Assembly (NCBI RefSeq): GCF_016097555.1 | Contig: NC_054701.1 | Location: 32,597,272 to 32,661,271 of the forward strand | Origin: Gigantopelta aegis | Lineage: Eukaryota; Mollusca; Gastropoda; Neomphalida; Peltospiridae | Direction of reading: 5' to 3' | Length of the DNA: 64,000 nucleotides | In this document: positions 19,806 to 32,863 of the stretch, piece after piece | Position numbering within the stretch: position 1 is the first letter of the stretch | Layout of the letters: every line of letters starts with the position of its first letter | Made by a program: the position numbers and the translations under genes | Notes under the pieces: model-generated | Told to the model about the DNA's origin: nothing | Databases searched by the model: none | The model's input: only the letters and a program-made list of their open reading frames with translations

Positions 19806-22800
19806 AATTCTTAATTCTTTATTTACCTAGAGCTTTACAGCTCATCGGTACAAACAACAACCCCCCCCCCCCCTCCCCTCACATACCTTACATACATTGA
19901 CTGCACAATATAGTGTAGTGCAGGAGAATACAATATAAAATACACATATAAATGCACATACATGCATATATACATACATATACATTAAATTAATCATTCT
20001 GACTAATCATACTATACATAACGTGGCTCATCTTTTGTAACATTCAAATATATATTTACTAAGTTGATTTAATTCTTTAATATTTTTAACTCTTAATAAT
20101 AAGACAACGTTATTGTCTGACAGTTTTTTCCAGTAAATGGTTTGATATATTTACTTCTTACATTGTCCTATCTAGGACATTCTAACAAAACATGATATTC
20201 ATCCTCAACTTTATTCTGATTACAATAAATACAGGTTCTTCGGTTCTTTCTATATTCCTATACCTTTCCGTTTCCACAAACAAAGCGCAAAGCCGGTTAA
20301 GGATCCGCGGGGCCTGTAGCACAAATAACGCGAGTCCCTCTCCCCAGGATATAGGTGAAGTATTTAATAAACTAACTAAATTCTGCTTCGCCTGATCCAA
20401 AATACAGGTTTTAATTAATAACAACAAATATGTTTCACATATAAATGGTTGACTTCTCTACAAATCGCCGAAACCTAATAGCATAATTTTTTTTTTAAAG
20501 TTACCCAGTTAAACTTTTGAACTGAATTTTCCTCTGAAAGATCCAACAGTACTTTGTAGGCTTTAAGAATACAGTTTTTTGTTTAAGTAATTTAAACCAG
20601 TATATTACCATGCGAAACAGACGTATATATTCCATTGGAAGTTTTACAAGTTCAAAATAATTATATTACAAGTAGATTTCTTCACACCTAATAATCTTTT
20701 ACAAAATTCTAAATGCAACCTTTCTACCTCACTACCTTTATTAAAACCCCATACTTCACATGCATAACATAAGATACTGCCGACATAAGTATCAAACAAG
20801 TCTAACATTGTTTTACACTTTACACTCAAAGTTTTACACCTAGAATATAGAGCAAATAAGGCTTTACGACATTGATCTGCTAAATGTGACTAAAGATATT
20901 AATAACTAAACTTGTTATATCGAAACATTATTCCTAAATAGCAAAACTGATATTTAACCGTAATAGAACTATTATTATAGTTCTATGACTAAAATGGCTT
21001 TACTCTTCCCCTGTTTCTAACAACAATTATATGCATGCGTTTTTTATGTATTCACAGTCAGTTTTCATTTGGTTGCATACAAATACATGTATAAATTATC
21101 CATCAGATTGTGTAAACCTTCTACATTTTTAGAGAATAAGACTAAATAATCTGCATACATCAACCCCCCCCCCAACATCCCCCCCCCCAAATTGGTACTC
21201 AACAGCACCATTAGCTATACAACTGATTTCAAAAAGTTCGAACATTTACCATTTAGTGCAACACATGATTTAACATGACCGTACATTGAATTGTCATTAA
21301 GAACTTCCCTCTTATAAATACTAAATTTTGGATAATTACTAGTATGCCATAAACTTAATCTGTCAACATAGCTTTACGAAAGTCAACGAAACAACAGTAT
21401 AATCCTTTTTTTTTCACTGGATAATGTCTTGGTGTCTTGGTAATAATAGCATGAAGTATTGATAATAATAGTATGACGTGCAAATATTGCATCAGTAGTA
21501 CTAACACCCCGACGAAAACCGAACTGGGCATCGGTTATTAAATCATTATTGTTACATACATTTATCAAACGTCTGTTTAAGACTGATATAAATAATTTAC
21601 AAACACAACATATTAAAGGGACATTCCTGAGTTTGCTGCAGTTTTTAAGATGTTATCGACTATGAGTGACTTTTTAACGATTGTAACTATAGTGTCTTGT
21701 AAAACTTAGTCTTCGACACAAATTTGTCAGTTGTATTTCTCATAAAAATTACAAAACCACTATGATGTGGGTGTCTAGTATTGTGTCTCGGTATAATATA
21801 AGTTATCAACATTTAACTCAAAAGCATCAGCAATCCCGCATTCGTACCCTCAACCCCCCAAAAAAACCCACCAACTCCCCCCCCCCAAAAAAAAAACCCC
21901 CACCAAACAAACAATGTCGTAAGTACATATACAAATTTTAAAACCTTTATCACACAATTTCCATGATAAAATGTGAATTGTCCCCCGCGATGTAACAACA
22001 CGAGAGCTGTGGTGTGCATTCTCCGCACGTGCGTAGATTCCGCCTGGCAGGTCATTCTATCATGTCGCGCGTGTGTTGCGGTCGGCTGAACAGTTTGGTC
22101 ACCATTGATATAAGGTTTGTCTCGAAAAACTACCGCCTTTTTTGTGACCCTCCCTTGCCTTTTTAAACACAGGCCACAATAGCTTCCTCGACTCCTGTGC
22201 GGATTTCAAAAACTGTTCACGTACATATATATATCTGAACCCTTTAACTCCCGAGCATGCTTACGCACAGTTTCTTACTGTTGAATTTGTGTTTTTTTTG
22301 TTTTTTTTTTTACAACAATAGGTATTTTCTTTCCATTCTGTTTCACTCCTATCCTGTGTGTTCCGTCAATACATATACCATCGAAAAAAAATTCTGAACA
22401 GCATTAATACAGTTTTCGGAATCTATAGACTCGCTTTCGTTTGCAACATCTGTTTGGGACAAATTCATGAATACCGAAAAACAACACATTGTCTCGCATG
22501 GAGCGTGTTTGCAAGTCAATAATATCTGCGGATAAACTTTGATTTTTTGTTAACACGTCATCCAAATGCATTTTTAAATGATTGAATTATCTGTTTTCTT
22601 TGGAAGATGCTTTCTTGTTCTCTTCGAATGAATCGCTCAAGAACTGTTGACTTTTCTTCATGTCTGCTATTTGGGCTCGCACGTTAATCACATCATTTTA
22701 CATGTCTGTAACAACGGCTTCAATTGTATCTAGTTTATTCATCCTGTTTGTTAGTGAGTCAACCTTAGAAATTAGGATTTTGGCCCATTGCGGCAGAGAG

Positions 22801-23141
22801 TCTGAAGATATAGGTGTGGCAATTGCGCGGTGCATCATGGGAGGAAGCAACGACGCAGGAGAAACATCGGGGTATGTCTGATGACATAGGGTTCATGGTA
22901 TTCATGACGTTAGTATACCACTGCTGGGGAGAACTCATGTTAACTGACGTACTTGGTGTGCACATGCTGTGTGTGTTAGTGTTCATTGAACCATAACTTG
23001 CACGACTAACACTCACCTCGATGTCATCACAGTTTTTTTTTTTGTCACTCAATTTTATTGTCTTTTTCTGGCTTTTTTTTTTGTTTGGAGTCACCACATG
23101 GAGGCAGTCATCTTGACGTGTCGCACGCATAGCACACACAC

Positions 23142-23145
<4 letters not shown>
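19806..23145 (-). mobile_element. Decayed LINE with ORF1 and ORF2 remnants
   Basis: Minus strand. ORF1 pieces: a coiled-coil-like stretch then LSADIIDLQTRSMRDNVLFF near 22500, THRIGVKQNGKKIP near 22350, and RKLLWPVFKKAR with KLYINGDQTV near 22150, as in LINE RRM/CTD ORF1 proteins. ORF2 pieces: DAQFGFRRGVSTTDAIFARH near 21520, YCCFVDFRKA near 21400, a YAD[D>Y] motif near 21150, LFDTYVGSILCYACEVWGF near 20780 and a Cys knuckle near 20220. The 3' end near 19806 reads GTAAATAAAGAATTAAGAAT. Much of ORF2 is missing, and a TTAA MITE piece (21617-21800) interrupts it. Confidence 0.7.
21617..21800. mobile_element. TTAA MITE family 1, partial
   Basis: TTAA then AGGGACATTCCTGAGTTTGC. The left arm matches the 24197 copy; the right part is missing. 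Inside the minus-strand LINE. Confidence 0.6.

Positions 23146-23213
<68 letters not shown>
23135..23213 (+). repeat. (CA)n microsatellite
   Basis: CA run at the 5' side of the minus-strand LINE ORF1 remnant. Confidence 0.95.
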
Positions 23214-23215
<2 letters not shown>

Positions 23216-24196
23216 TGTGAAATAACCTTATGGATCCATTAACAATACCTGTAGAGTATTCATCACGAAGTGTCCTTTATGCTTAAACAGGATATACAAA
23301 TGTTTATATAATTGACCACATAATCTTGGTATCATTAAATATTTTGATTTGACACCTCCAAGATATCGGATTCTTTAATTTTGTCATGTTAAGATATATG
23401 ATTTTAAAAAATAAACCCAGCACGCCACATCTAAAACATCAAAGGAAACCGCCGCTCTAATGTTAATTAAATCAGGCTGACGCGGGAGAGAGATTAAGTT
23501 GGGTTGTAATTGGTTGACATGAACTTGCCACACCTTGCTTCCGTTTTCGTTTCAATGCACGAAATTGAGCGCGACGTTAACAAGGCGTACATGGAATTCA
23601 CGCATTTCCTAACCTCGGAACTAGATGCGACAGTTCCAAAAAACAGTCAACCGCGCCAACAACAACATACAGCCGAAAAACTGCAAGGTTGTCAAACAAA
23701 CCTTACTGTAACGACATTCTTCAAAGTGAATGGAATAAAGTGTGTATGGCTGAGCATGACTGGGTAAAATGTAAATAATTGCTTTGAAAAAACAACACGA
23801 TTAAAAACAGTTACTGTACGTTAAGGAAACGATTCGAACGTTCAAATCGAAAATGTAAACGACATCTTCAGATGCAGAAACAAAGTTTTCTAATGGATGA
23901 TTTATCTTCAAATCGAACAAAACATTTCTGGAAAAAATTGGAACACTGGGTATTGCGAACGATCGAAAGTCTAAAATCCCTATGAAAGTAATTTCGGAGG
24001 ATGGTAATATTGTTACTAATATTGATAAAGTTCTAATCAAACGGGCTCACAATTTTAAAACAATTAACAATGGCAATGAATCAATCGAAAAGGATAATCA
24101 ATCAGATCTGCAAAAGGTAAACCAAGCAGAACAAAGGCAGTATAAATCCTATTGTAAAACCAAATTGTACTATAAAGCACCAGCCGTCGACATTAA

Positions 24197-24578
24197 AGGC
24201 ACATTTCTGAGTTTGCTGCATTGTAAGTTGTTTCCGACTAATAAAATATTTCTACGATTACACTTACATATTAAATATATCTTCATGTTTAGAATATCGG
24301 TGTCTGTATATTCAATGTGTTTCTGGTCGTCTTGATATTTGTAAGAAGCCCAAACTGGATTTTGTCTTCAAATAATTTCGTACGTACGAAAAAATATATT
24401 TTAGGAAATAAAATGAAATTTAACCTAGTACAAATATTAGAACGATCAGAAACACGTTTAATATATAGCCACTAATATTTTATGCAGAAAAATATATTTG
24501 ATATGTAATTACAATCGTTAAAACATCTCTGTTAGTCGATAACATCTTAACAATTGAAGCAAACTCAGGAATGTCCCT
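24197..24578. mobile_element. TTAA-flanked MITE (family 1)
   Basis: Left end AGGCACATTTCTGAGTTTGC after TTAA, right end (reverse complement) AGGGACATTCCTGAGTTTGC followed by TCAA. It has long imperfect terminal inverted repeats and no coding. A TTAA target is typical of piggyBac-type transposition. Inserted in the plus-strand LINE. Confidence 0.75.
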
Positions 24579-25514
24579 TCAAAGATATAATTTTATTGTC
24601 AGTAGCGTGTAAATTGTATTGTGATATTTTAAATGTTAGACTGTCTAAATGGCTGGAACAATCTGGGCTATTTGGTTGATGAACAAAATGAGTTCAGGAT
24701 AAACCGTAGTAGTATCGATCACATGTACTCGTTATATAGTATAGTTAACACTAGACGACTTTCTTGCAAATCGACATACACCTGTTTTATAGACCTTAGG
24801 AAAGCTTTTGATTCCGTGATTAAAAGCTGTCTCTGGTTTAAATTGCTGAAAGCCGGTGTAAGTGCCAATATATATAATTCTATAAAGGCATTATATGAAA
24901 ACGTAGAATGTGTAGAGTAAACGGATATAATCCATCTAGTTTTCTTGCTGAAAATGGAGTAAAACAGGGTTGTAAACTCTCACCGACTTTGTTCGCATTG
25001 TATATTAATGACCTGGCTGAAGAAATCAAAGAACTGGACTGTTGTGTTGCACTTGATGATACGTGTGTATCGCTGTTGATGTATGCAGATGATATTGTGT
25101 TGTTACCTCCTGACAGTGAATCGCTATAGCGAATGCTTGATGTAACACACAACTGGTGTAAAAAGTGGAAACTTTTAATAAACCGTGAAAAAACTAAAGT
25201 GGTACACTTTAGAAAAGAAACTTTCCCGAAATCGTTTATTGTTTTACGTTGACAGCTATAAATACCTCGATTTGTGATTTGACGAACATTTATTGTTTAA
25301 AAAGCGACCTCAGTGTTATCAAAATCTGCAAACCGTGCACTCTCAGCTTTGTGTTCTAAATTCTTTAGTGCAGGAGAAATGACCCATTCAGTGTTTAAGT
25401 AACTGTACGAAAGTCTCGTTGAGCCAGTATTATTATATGGTTCAGCCATTTGGGCCTTGCATGGACATGGTATAGTGAACAAAGCTTGTCGTTTCTTCCT
25501 GGGCTCTGGACAGA

Positions 25515-27420
25515 CAGAACAGAACAGAACAGAACAGAACTTTATTACGCTCAGGCCGTTACACAACGGCATATGAGGAACATGATATATAAACGGTAGT
25601 GACAAGATAGGGTTTACACGAGACAATAGTACAATGGTATTAATACAAATACAATACAGTAATAGAGACAAAAGTATAATACACATACAATAGACTAATA
25701 AAGGCAATAATAAAATGCAATTAGAATAAAGTAATGTAATATCACATTATTGTAATTACTACCAAAATGTGCTAATCAGACGCGCACACATATATATGTA
25801 TACTTAGGTAGTGATAGACATTGTAAATAATTATAGGCCAGTGTTCTTTTAGGGTTTACTGCATTTATCAATAATTTCTTTTATTAATTTACATAATTTC
25901 TTGAGAACACTTATTTTGCAATTCTTCATTAGTTATTTAAATTTCAACATACTTGGTTTATTATAATAATATGGCTTAAGCAAATGTTTACGGGAGTTAG
26001 TGAAATAAGTACATGTGAATAAATAGTGAAATTCGTCTCCAATGTCATTATTGTTACATATTGTGCACGTTCGATCTTCTACTGGGGTGTTGTTCCAGCG
26101 TCTTCTTTCGATTGGTAAGTAGTGGTTAGATGTTCTAAATTTGAGTAATATATCCCAAAATGTCTGTGGTAATATAATAAGATATTTTTCTAATCTAAGG
26201 TTTTCTTTAAATATAGTGTACGTTTTACCTCTTGATGATAAAGCTATGTTACTATTCCATTGTTGTAAATACTGGTCGTTTTGTCTTAATTTTACTTGCT
26301 TAAGAAGTATTTTTATGGATGAAAAGTTCCGTGACATCCAAACATTTGTCATGCCTAGTTGGTTAAATATATCTTCAACCATTTTTATCCATTTATAACT
26401 ATATCCATTAATAGAAGAGTCGTGTAACATTTTTGTTTGTTTACCAGATACGATACGGGCCCAAAAAGTTATAATTCTTTGTTGAATAATTAATTTAAGG
26501 GGTCTTCTTCCTAGTTCTCCATATAACATGAATAGCGGGGTGCCTTTTTTACTGGTAGGATGTGTTTTAAGAATTTTATATGAATAGTTTCAATGATATC
26601 GATGTTTTCGTAACCCCATATTTCGCATCCGTATGAGAGAATCGGGAGTACAATGGAGTCAAACAGTTTTAATTTGCATTCTACTGAAAAGTTATTGTCT
26701 TTAGATTTAGACAGAACAAAGTACATTGCTTCTGTTGCCTTTTGAGCTAGTTGTTTTTTGTTTGTATTAAATTTATTTAGTTTGGTAAAAGTAAAACCTA
26801 GGTATTTATATTCTTTTACGTTTTCAAGCACATCATTTCCAAATGTAAAAATTTGTTTGTAGTCATTACTGGTGCCATTCAAAATTATTATTTTAGTTTT
26901 ACTTGCATTTACTTTGAGTTTCCATTTATTGCAATATTGTGAAAAGACATTTACAGATTGCTGTAAGTCAGAGGCGTTTGATGCGAGAAGCGCAGTATCG
27001 TCAGCATATAATAAACATAAAAAGTAAAGAGCTGTTTCGTAGAACGTTTCATTTGTATCCAGGGATACCCCAGTACAATTTTGGCTTTTTAAGTAATTAT
27101 CTAGATCATTTAGATAAAGGGAAAACAGCACAGGCGATACATTTTCTTTTTGTCGGACATGGAAATAGGTCTGAGGTTTCGTTTTTTCAACAAATACATG
27201 ACTTTATTCCTTGATACATTTGATAAATTATTTTAAAGAAATTTCCATTTATCCTATTTTCTAACAATTTCTGCCAGAGGCAAGTTCTAGAAATTAGATC
27301 AAAAGCTTTTTGGAAATCTACAAAAGCATAAAATAATTTCTTACAAGTTCCAACGTGGCTACTCGTGGCGACATGGATGGCGTGCATATGTAAAGATGCA
27401 ACCAGTTCATGTTCATACAA
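25515..27420 (-). mobile_element. Antisense CR1-type LINE, 5'-truncated, inside plus-strand LINE
   Basis: RT palm residues FVDFQKAFDLISRTCLWQKL near 27300, LFSLYLNDLDNYL at 27110, LLYADDTALLASNA near 27000, PILSYGCEIWG near 26640 and the C-terminal knuckle CTICNNNDIGDEFHYLFTC near 26050. The 3' UTR ends in AATAAAGTTCTGTTCTG with a (GTTCT)n tail at 25515-25545, the short tandem tail typical of CR1-like elements. Two long frames (206 and 198 residues) remain, so it is younger than its host LINE. Confidence 0.85.
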
Positions 27421-28097
27421 TTATTCAAGTTAGAAAACATTGCAAACGAGAGACTATTGACAAAAATCCACATATGGTCTAGGCGTCACCCTAAACCATG
27501 GTCAAAACGTATTTTAACTTTCGCGAAAACAAAGTGGTATTTATTTAGAATTAGAGTTGGCCAAGCCAGTCAAATTGGCATTAAAATCAGTTAAGGTTAT
27601 GTTAAACAGAACTGATGAACAAGTGTGGTTTCGTGATTTATGGAACGATAAAAACCATATTAATGGAAATAAATTAAGATCTTGTAGACAATTTAAAAAA
27701 GACTTGTGTCCTGAAAGTTGGTAACCTTCCTTTGTCTGTTGAAACGGGAAGATATAACAGGCCTCCGATTCCTTTAACAGATCATGTTTATTTTGTACAG
27801 ATTGTGTTGAAGATGAATTGCACTTTTTATTGTGTTGCCCAATATACGAAGATATTAGATATGTTTTGAACATTATGACACACTTTCTTTAAATGAAAAA
27901 CTAGTTTTAATACTGAATGATGACGCACGATCTTTAGTTGTTCATACCTCCTTTAATATGTTCCAAAGTCGCAAAAGCCTTCTTAATTAAATACATATTT
28001 ATTTATTTATTTCATTTTTAAATAATAATTAATTAGTATTATAGCGTATTTGTAATCTTTTTGTTCATCTTTTTATTTATTTTAATTTTTATATATT

Positions 28098-29364
28098 TGT
28101 CACGGGGATTCTATAATTCCCGTAACTGAATAGAACACGATTATCAAAATATCTCTCCTAACTGTATATCTATTAGATCTCTCTGTAACAGGCGGTTAAA
28201 CCCTAGTATGGCTCGTCTCTAGGTATGATCAGAGATACGATCTTATATAAAGTATACATTATTATAGCACGTTAGTTCTCTAGAAAACACAACAAAAACA
28301 CAATACACTTTGGAATCTGTATTAATCTACGCTGACAAATGTACAGCCGTAGTAGTTAATTAATAACAGCAATAATAACAACCCAGAACTGATCACTTAA
28401 TTAGTTAATCTATAGGTGTCTAGTTACACAATATGCGAATCACTTCACCGTTACACCACACCCATACGTGTGATAATTGAAAAACGCTTCCAGGAGAAGC
28501 TAATTAATAAAGGAATTACAACACCATTCCTAACTGGTTAATTTTTAATTAACCCTTACTACTCGTTCAGTAACGTGTGATAATTTAGGAACGCTTCCAG
28601 GGGAACTTAATTAATAAAGGAATTACAGCTCTATTCCTAATGGGTTAATTTTTAATTAACCCTAACTACTCATTCAGTAACCTTGTGACACAGAATTAAT
28701 ATTGGTACCTATCACAATAAAGACAATAACCTACAGTGTACCTAGGTCGTCTAGGATGACTGGCTAAGCTTTATATTACCAAATACTCGTATAATGTTAG
28801 AACAAGAAGTCTACGATTTACTTCGTCAGATGACCGAAGACACTGTCTGAAGAATATTGGTATAATACAGTATTAAAATATTTAAAAGTCACATCAATCA
28901 CATCAAGGTTATACACAGAGCAGAAATAATATATTTACCAGTCCAAACGGACAACGTTCCCCCTGGACGCCTTCCAAATGTTTCTCCTCGATATCTCTAA
29001 AACACTAGCTATTTATTATAAATCAGGATTTTACCTGGGGGTACAAGGCGGTACCTCACGTATCATCTCATATTCCAACTCTACTAGAGTCGGTATATTT
29101 CTCTCTGATCGTCAGTCTGGCTGTCGCCAACCGCGAGCAATCTCCTGGCCATAAACAGCACTACCGGAGATATTACGTAACTACTAGCCACATGGCCTCC
29201 GCACCTGGCTGGGTGTGTATTAGGCGTACCGATCGAAGACCGTCGCGCAGAAGTATTACGTAACAAGTTGCCCATCTGGGTTACGGGTAATAAACTGCAC
29301 ACGGCCCTCTAACACAATTAAAATCGCCACAGGTGAAACAAATTTAAGAGCATGTTCCGTGACA
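28098..29364 (-). repeat. 3' LTR of Gypsy element
   Basis: Same length and ends as the other LTR and about 99% identical to it. The purine-rich tract borders its internal edge. Confidence 0.9.
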
Positions 29365-29603
29365 CACCCCCACCTCAAAAGGGATATTTCCTCTACTCTA
29401 GGAATAGGGAAATATACTACATTAAAACAAAAAGGTGCGTTAACCGACGCATACGGGCATTTATAACACATGTAATAATAAGGTGACTACCAGTAATCAC
29501 ACTGAGTCTCTGAGTCCCTGGTATACAAATAAAATATATATAAACAAAACAGAAATCAAGAATGTCAACACATTATCATAACGTTCAACTTCGGGACAGG
29601 GCA

Positions 29604-31019
29604 TCAGCGATTACATTGGATGTGACCTTGATATGTCCAATGGTAATTGGGTATTCTTGCAGAGGAAGACTCCATCTCAAAACTCTCTGGTTGGAAGCTT
29701 TCATGAGGATGGTCCAGTCCGTCTTCGTCTTCTTGGAACAGCACAGCTCCAGCACCCACGTCACTGGCACCCACAGCTAGCTTAAACGGCATTCGGTAGT
29801 CTGGTGCTGCCATCACGGGAGACGAGTAGCGCCTCTGCTTGAGACGGTTGAATGACTTCTCGCATTCACCTGACCAATGGAACTTCGTTTCCTTCTTTCT
29901 CAGCGTCGCACGTTTTCCAGGTTTTCTCCGATAGGCATGCGGTCGAATCGGTGTAGCGTTGGGTTCCAAGCGCACATCTTGGCTTAAGGTATTGGTAACC
30001 GTTGGAAGGTCCCGGCAAATGGAAACATTGTCTTGTATCAATGTAGTCAGCTTTGCTCGCTGGGGGTTCAAGTCTGCTAGAATCTGGCCGTTGGCCAACT
30101 TGACCTCTGCAGTCTTGACGTCATCACAGGAAATTGAGTGTCTCTCAATTTGGACCGGTCTCTCTGGAACTATCGGCAGTCTGTCAAAATAACCTTTTAG
30201 CAAATTGATGTGACAATACCTACGTTTCCTAACCCTATCAGGAGTGTTTATCACATACCCTGTCTCATTAACTCGTTTGTGCACAACATAGGGCCCGAAA
30301 TACCTATTCTGCACAGAACCCCGTTTAATGGGAAGGTACAGCAGCACCTTATCTCCTGGTTTAAATTCCCGACTCCTAGTCTTCCTATCAAACACTGATT
30401 TTATTTTGCTCTGAGCATGGCTCAGTTGCTTCCTAGCCTTCCTATCAAACTCTGATTTTATTTTGTTCTGAGCATGGCTCAGTTGCTTCCTAGCCGTCCT
30501 ATCCCTAACTCTCCTATTCATTAATACTCCCTTGTCCACAGTTAACAAGGTAGTGCGAGCTGCCAACAAACTTGGATCAGCCCCCTGCTCTAGAACTAAC
30601 TCTTGTCTATTACAAGGTGAATCCCCTCTATCAAACACAACTGGTTCAATTCCCCTCTGCGGGAGATCAACAGGTTCCACCACATTTAATTTGTCAGTTG
30701 ACTTATCTACCATTTTACAGATAACCTCATCCACTCCAATTTCATGGCTCACACACGTATCAGACAAATCACAAATATCCTCTAGATCCCGTGATAACCT
30801 ATTGGTCATATCCCTAGTCATTACACACGCAGGATATTTAATCTCATCAACCTCACACTCTTCTATTGGTAACGTGCTGTCTTTAATTAACAGTTGGTCA
30901 CATTTCGGCTGACAACACTGACTAGTCAAATCATTTCCCAACAAAACTCCTATGTTTTCAACAGGCAAGTCCTTCACAACACCCATAATGACTGGTCCCG
31001 TCACAAACTTCGAACACAA
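29604..31019 (-). pseudogene. pol remnant of Gypsy element (integrase tail, RT/RNase H pieces; fossil)
   Basis: Contains the integrase C-terminal signature GDKVLLYLP followed by YFGPYVV and CHINLLKGY, then an RT N-terminal stretch ending PHAYRR, then an RNase H start resembling F-WS-ECE-SF-LK. The order integrase before RT fits Gmr1-like Gypsy elements. Confidence 0.7.
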
Positions 31020-31046
31020 GAAAACGTTATGTAACCTGACAACTAT

Positions 31047-32153
31047 TTATTCTCCAGTAACCGAGGTTAAAACCAAACTACGTCCTATGTCTGAATTTTC
31101 AATACCAGCTAAACACTTTTGCGTTATCAGACTCAGACTACACCCGGTATCTCTATAGATTGATATAGCCTTAGGACTCAATTCTTGTTTCACATCACAA
31201 ACCATACCAGTGGACACATACGGGTTTACTTTCTCTGCCATGGGACTAACCATTAACTCTCTCGCTAACGGAGCTGACCTCACTAAACCGACCACTTGCG
31301 CATTATCGCGTTTCCTTTTAAAACAGTCCCCGATAAGATGGTTATCCTTTTTACAGTAACTGCAATGTGGACGAAAGGTTCGTGCATTGGCTGATAATGC
31401 AGGCCTATCCTTACTTTGCCCACCAGGTACATTCCTTGCCTGACTAGCTGACCAACTAGATGACTCTCCCCGATAGTTACTTTCCCGGGAAAAACCTGGC
31501 TGAAATTTCTTCTTATCACCCTGTTGTACAGAGCTACCCGGTACTGCCTGAGCTTTGTGTATTAACACGTAATCATCTGCCACTATGCCTGCCTCCTCTA
31601 TCTTTTTGACTTCACGATCCTCTAAGTGAATACGTAAGCTAACTGGTAATCCATTTTTAATGTCCTGTAAGATCAACAACTCCCGTAACTCGGTATATGA
31701 CTCTACCTGATGAGACACCACCCATTTATCAAACATCCCTGCCTTCTTAGCCACAAACTCACTATAAGACTGACCCTGCGTTTTTCTCAACTCGCTATAC
31801 CGTAAACGATAATCCTCAGGTCGTAATTCATAAGCCCTCAACACTGCAGACTTAACTAGGTCGTACTGACTTGCTCGCTCATTACTCATTGAATTATAAG
31901 CTATACTAGCCTTCCCCTTAAACTTAGACACGGCTAACAATGTCCACTTAGACTGCGGCCAATTTAGCTGCTTAGCGGCCCGTTCAAAAAGTTGAAAGAA
32001 CATGTCTACCTCCTGATCGTCAAATACAGGCACTGATCTATAAGCCTCCGACATGTTAAAACCATTTCCTGCCTCACGTCTAACTTCTTTAGTATTCAAC
32101 TTTAACTCATGTTCCACTTTTAATTTTTCTAACTGGAATTCTCTATCCCTCTC

Positions 32154-32217
<64 letters not shown>

Positions 32218-32344
32218 CTCTCTCTACCTTCTATATCCCTATCTTCTTTCTCTCTATCTCTATGTCTATCTTCTCTATCTCTCTCTTCTCTTTCTCTCTC
32301 TCTCTCTATCCCTATCTTCTTTTTCTCTATATCTATCTTCTCTT

Positions 32345-32377
<33 letters not shown>

Positions 32378-32697
32378 TCTCTATCTCTCTCTCTATCTTC
32401 TCTATCTCTCTCTCTATCTAATGCACGTTCTTCTCTTTCGTACTCAAGCTTTTTAAAAGCTAATTGTTGTTCCATACTCAAGTCACTTATCTCTATCTCT
32501 GGAACAATCTCACTGTCTTCCATAACAGGCCTATCACCAAAAACTTCCTGGATAATAATTGTCTTTATATCACCTAAGGTTTTTGCTGATGTTAAATCAA
32601 TTTCTCGCTCACCCGCGATTTCAACTAACTCGGCCTTACGTGCTCGCTTAATCTCCACTACACTTAGCGTAGGCCTATCCAGCAAATTCTTATCCAT
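31047..32697 (-). pseudogene. gag-protease region of Gypsy element (fossil)
   Basis: N-terminal gag with an acidic/basic stretch encoded by a TC microsatellite, a SCAN-like capsid segment, a CCHC knuckle, and the start of a retropepsin-like protease. Treated as part of a broken element. Confidence 0.75.
32158..32420 (+). repeat. (TC)n-rich tract in Gypsy gag
   Basis: TC dinucleotides with TATC interruptions. On the element's coding strand they read as alternating Arg-Glu and Arg-Asp residues. Confidence 0.9.
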
Positions 32698-32863
32698 GTT
32701 TAGATATGACGCACTTATTATTAATTAATTTTCTAGTGAACAACGTGCTACTTATGGTAAATTTGTAAAAATAATTTATAAAGCCCCCATTTACAAACAA
32801 TACTTTTTTAAAATATGCATGTCCCGTTTCAGATCCGGGACGAGCGCCCCAATTTTCTACTCC

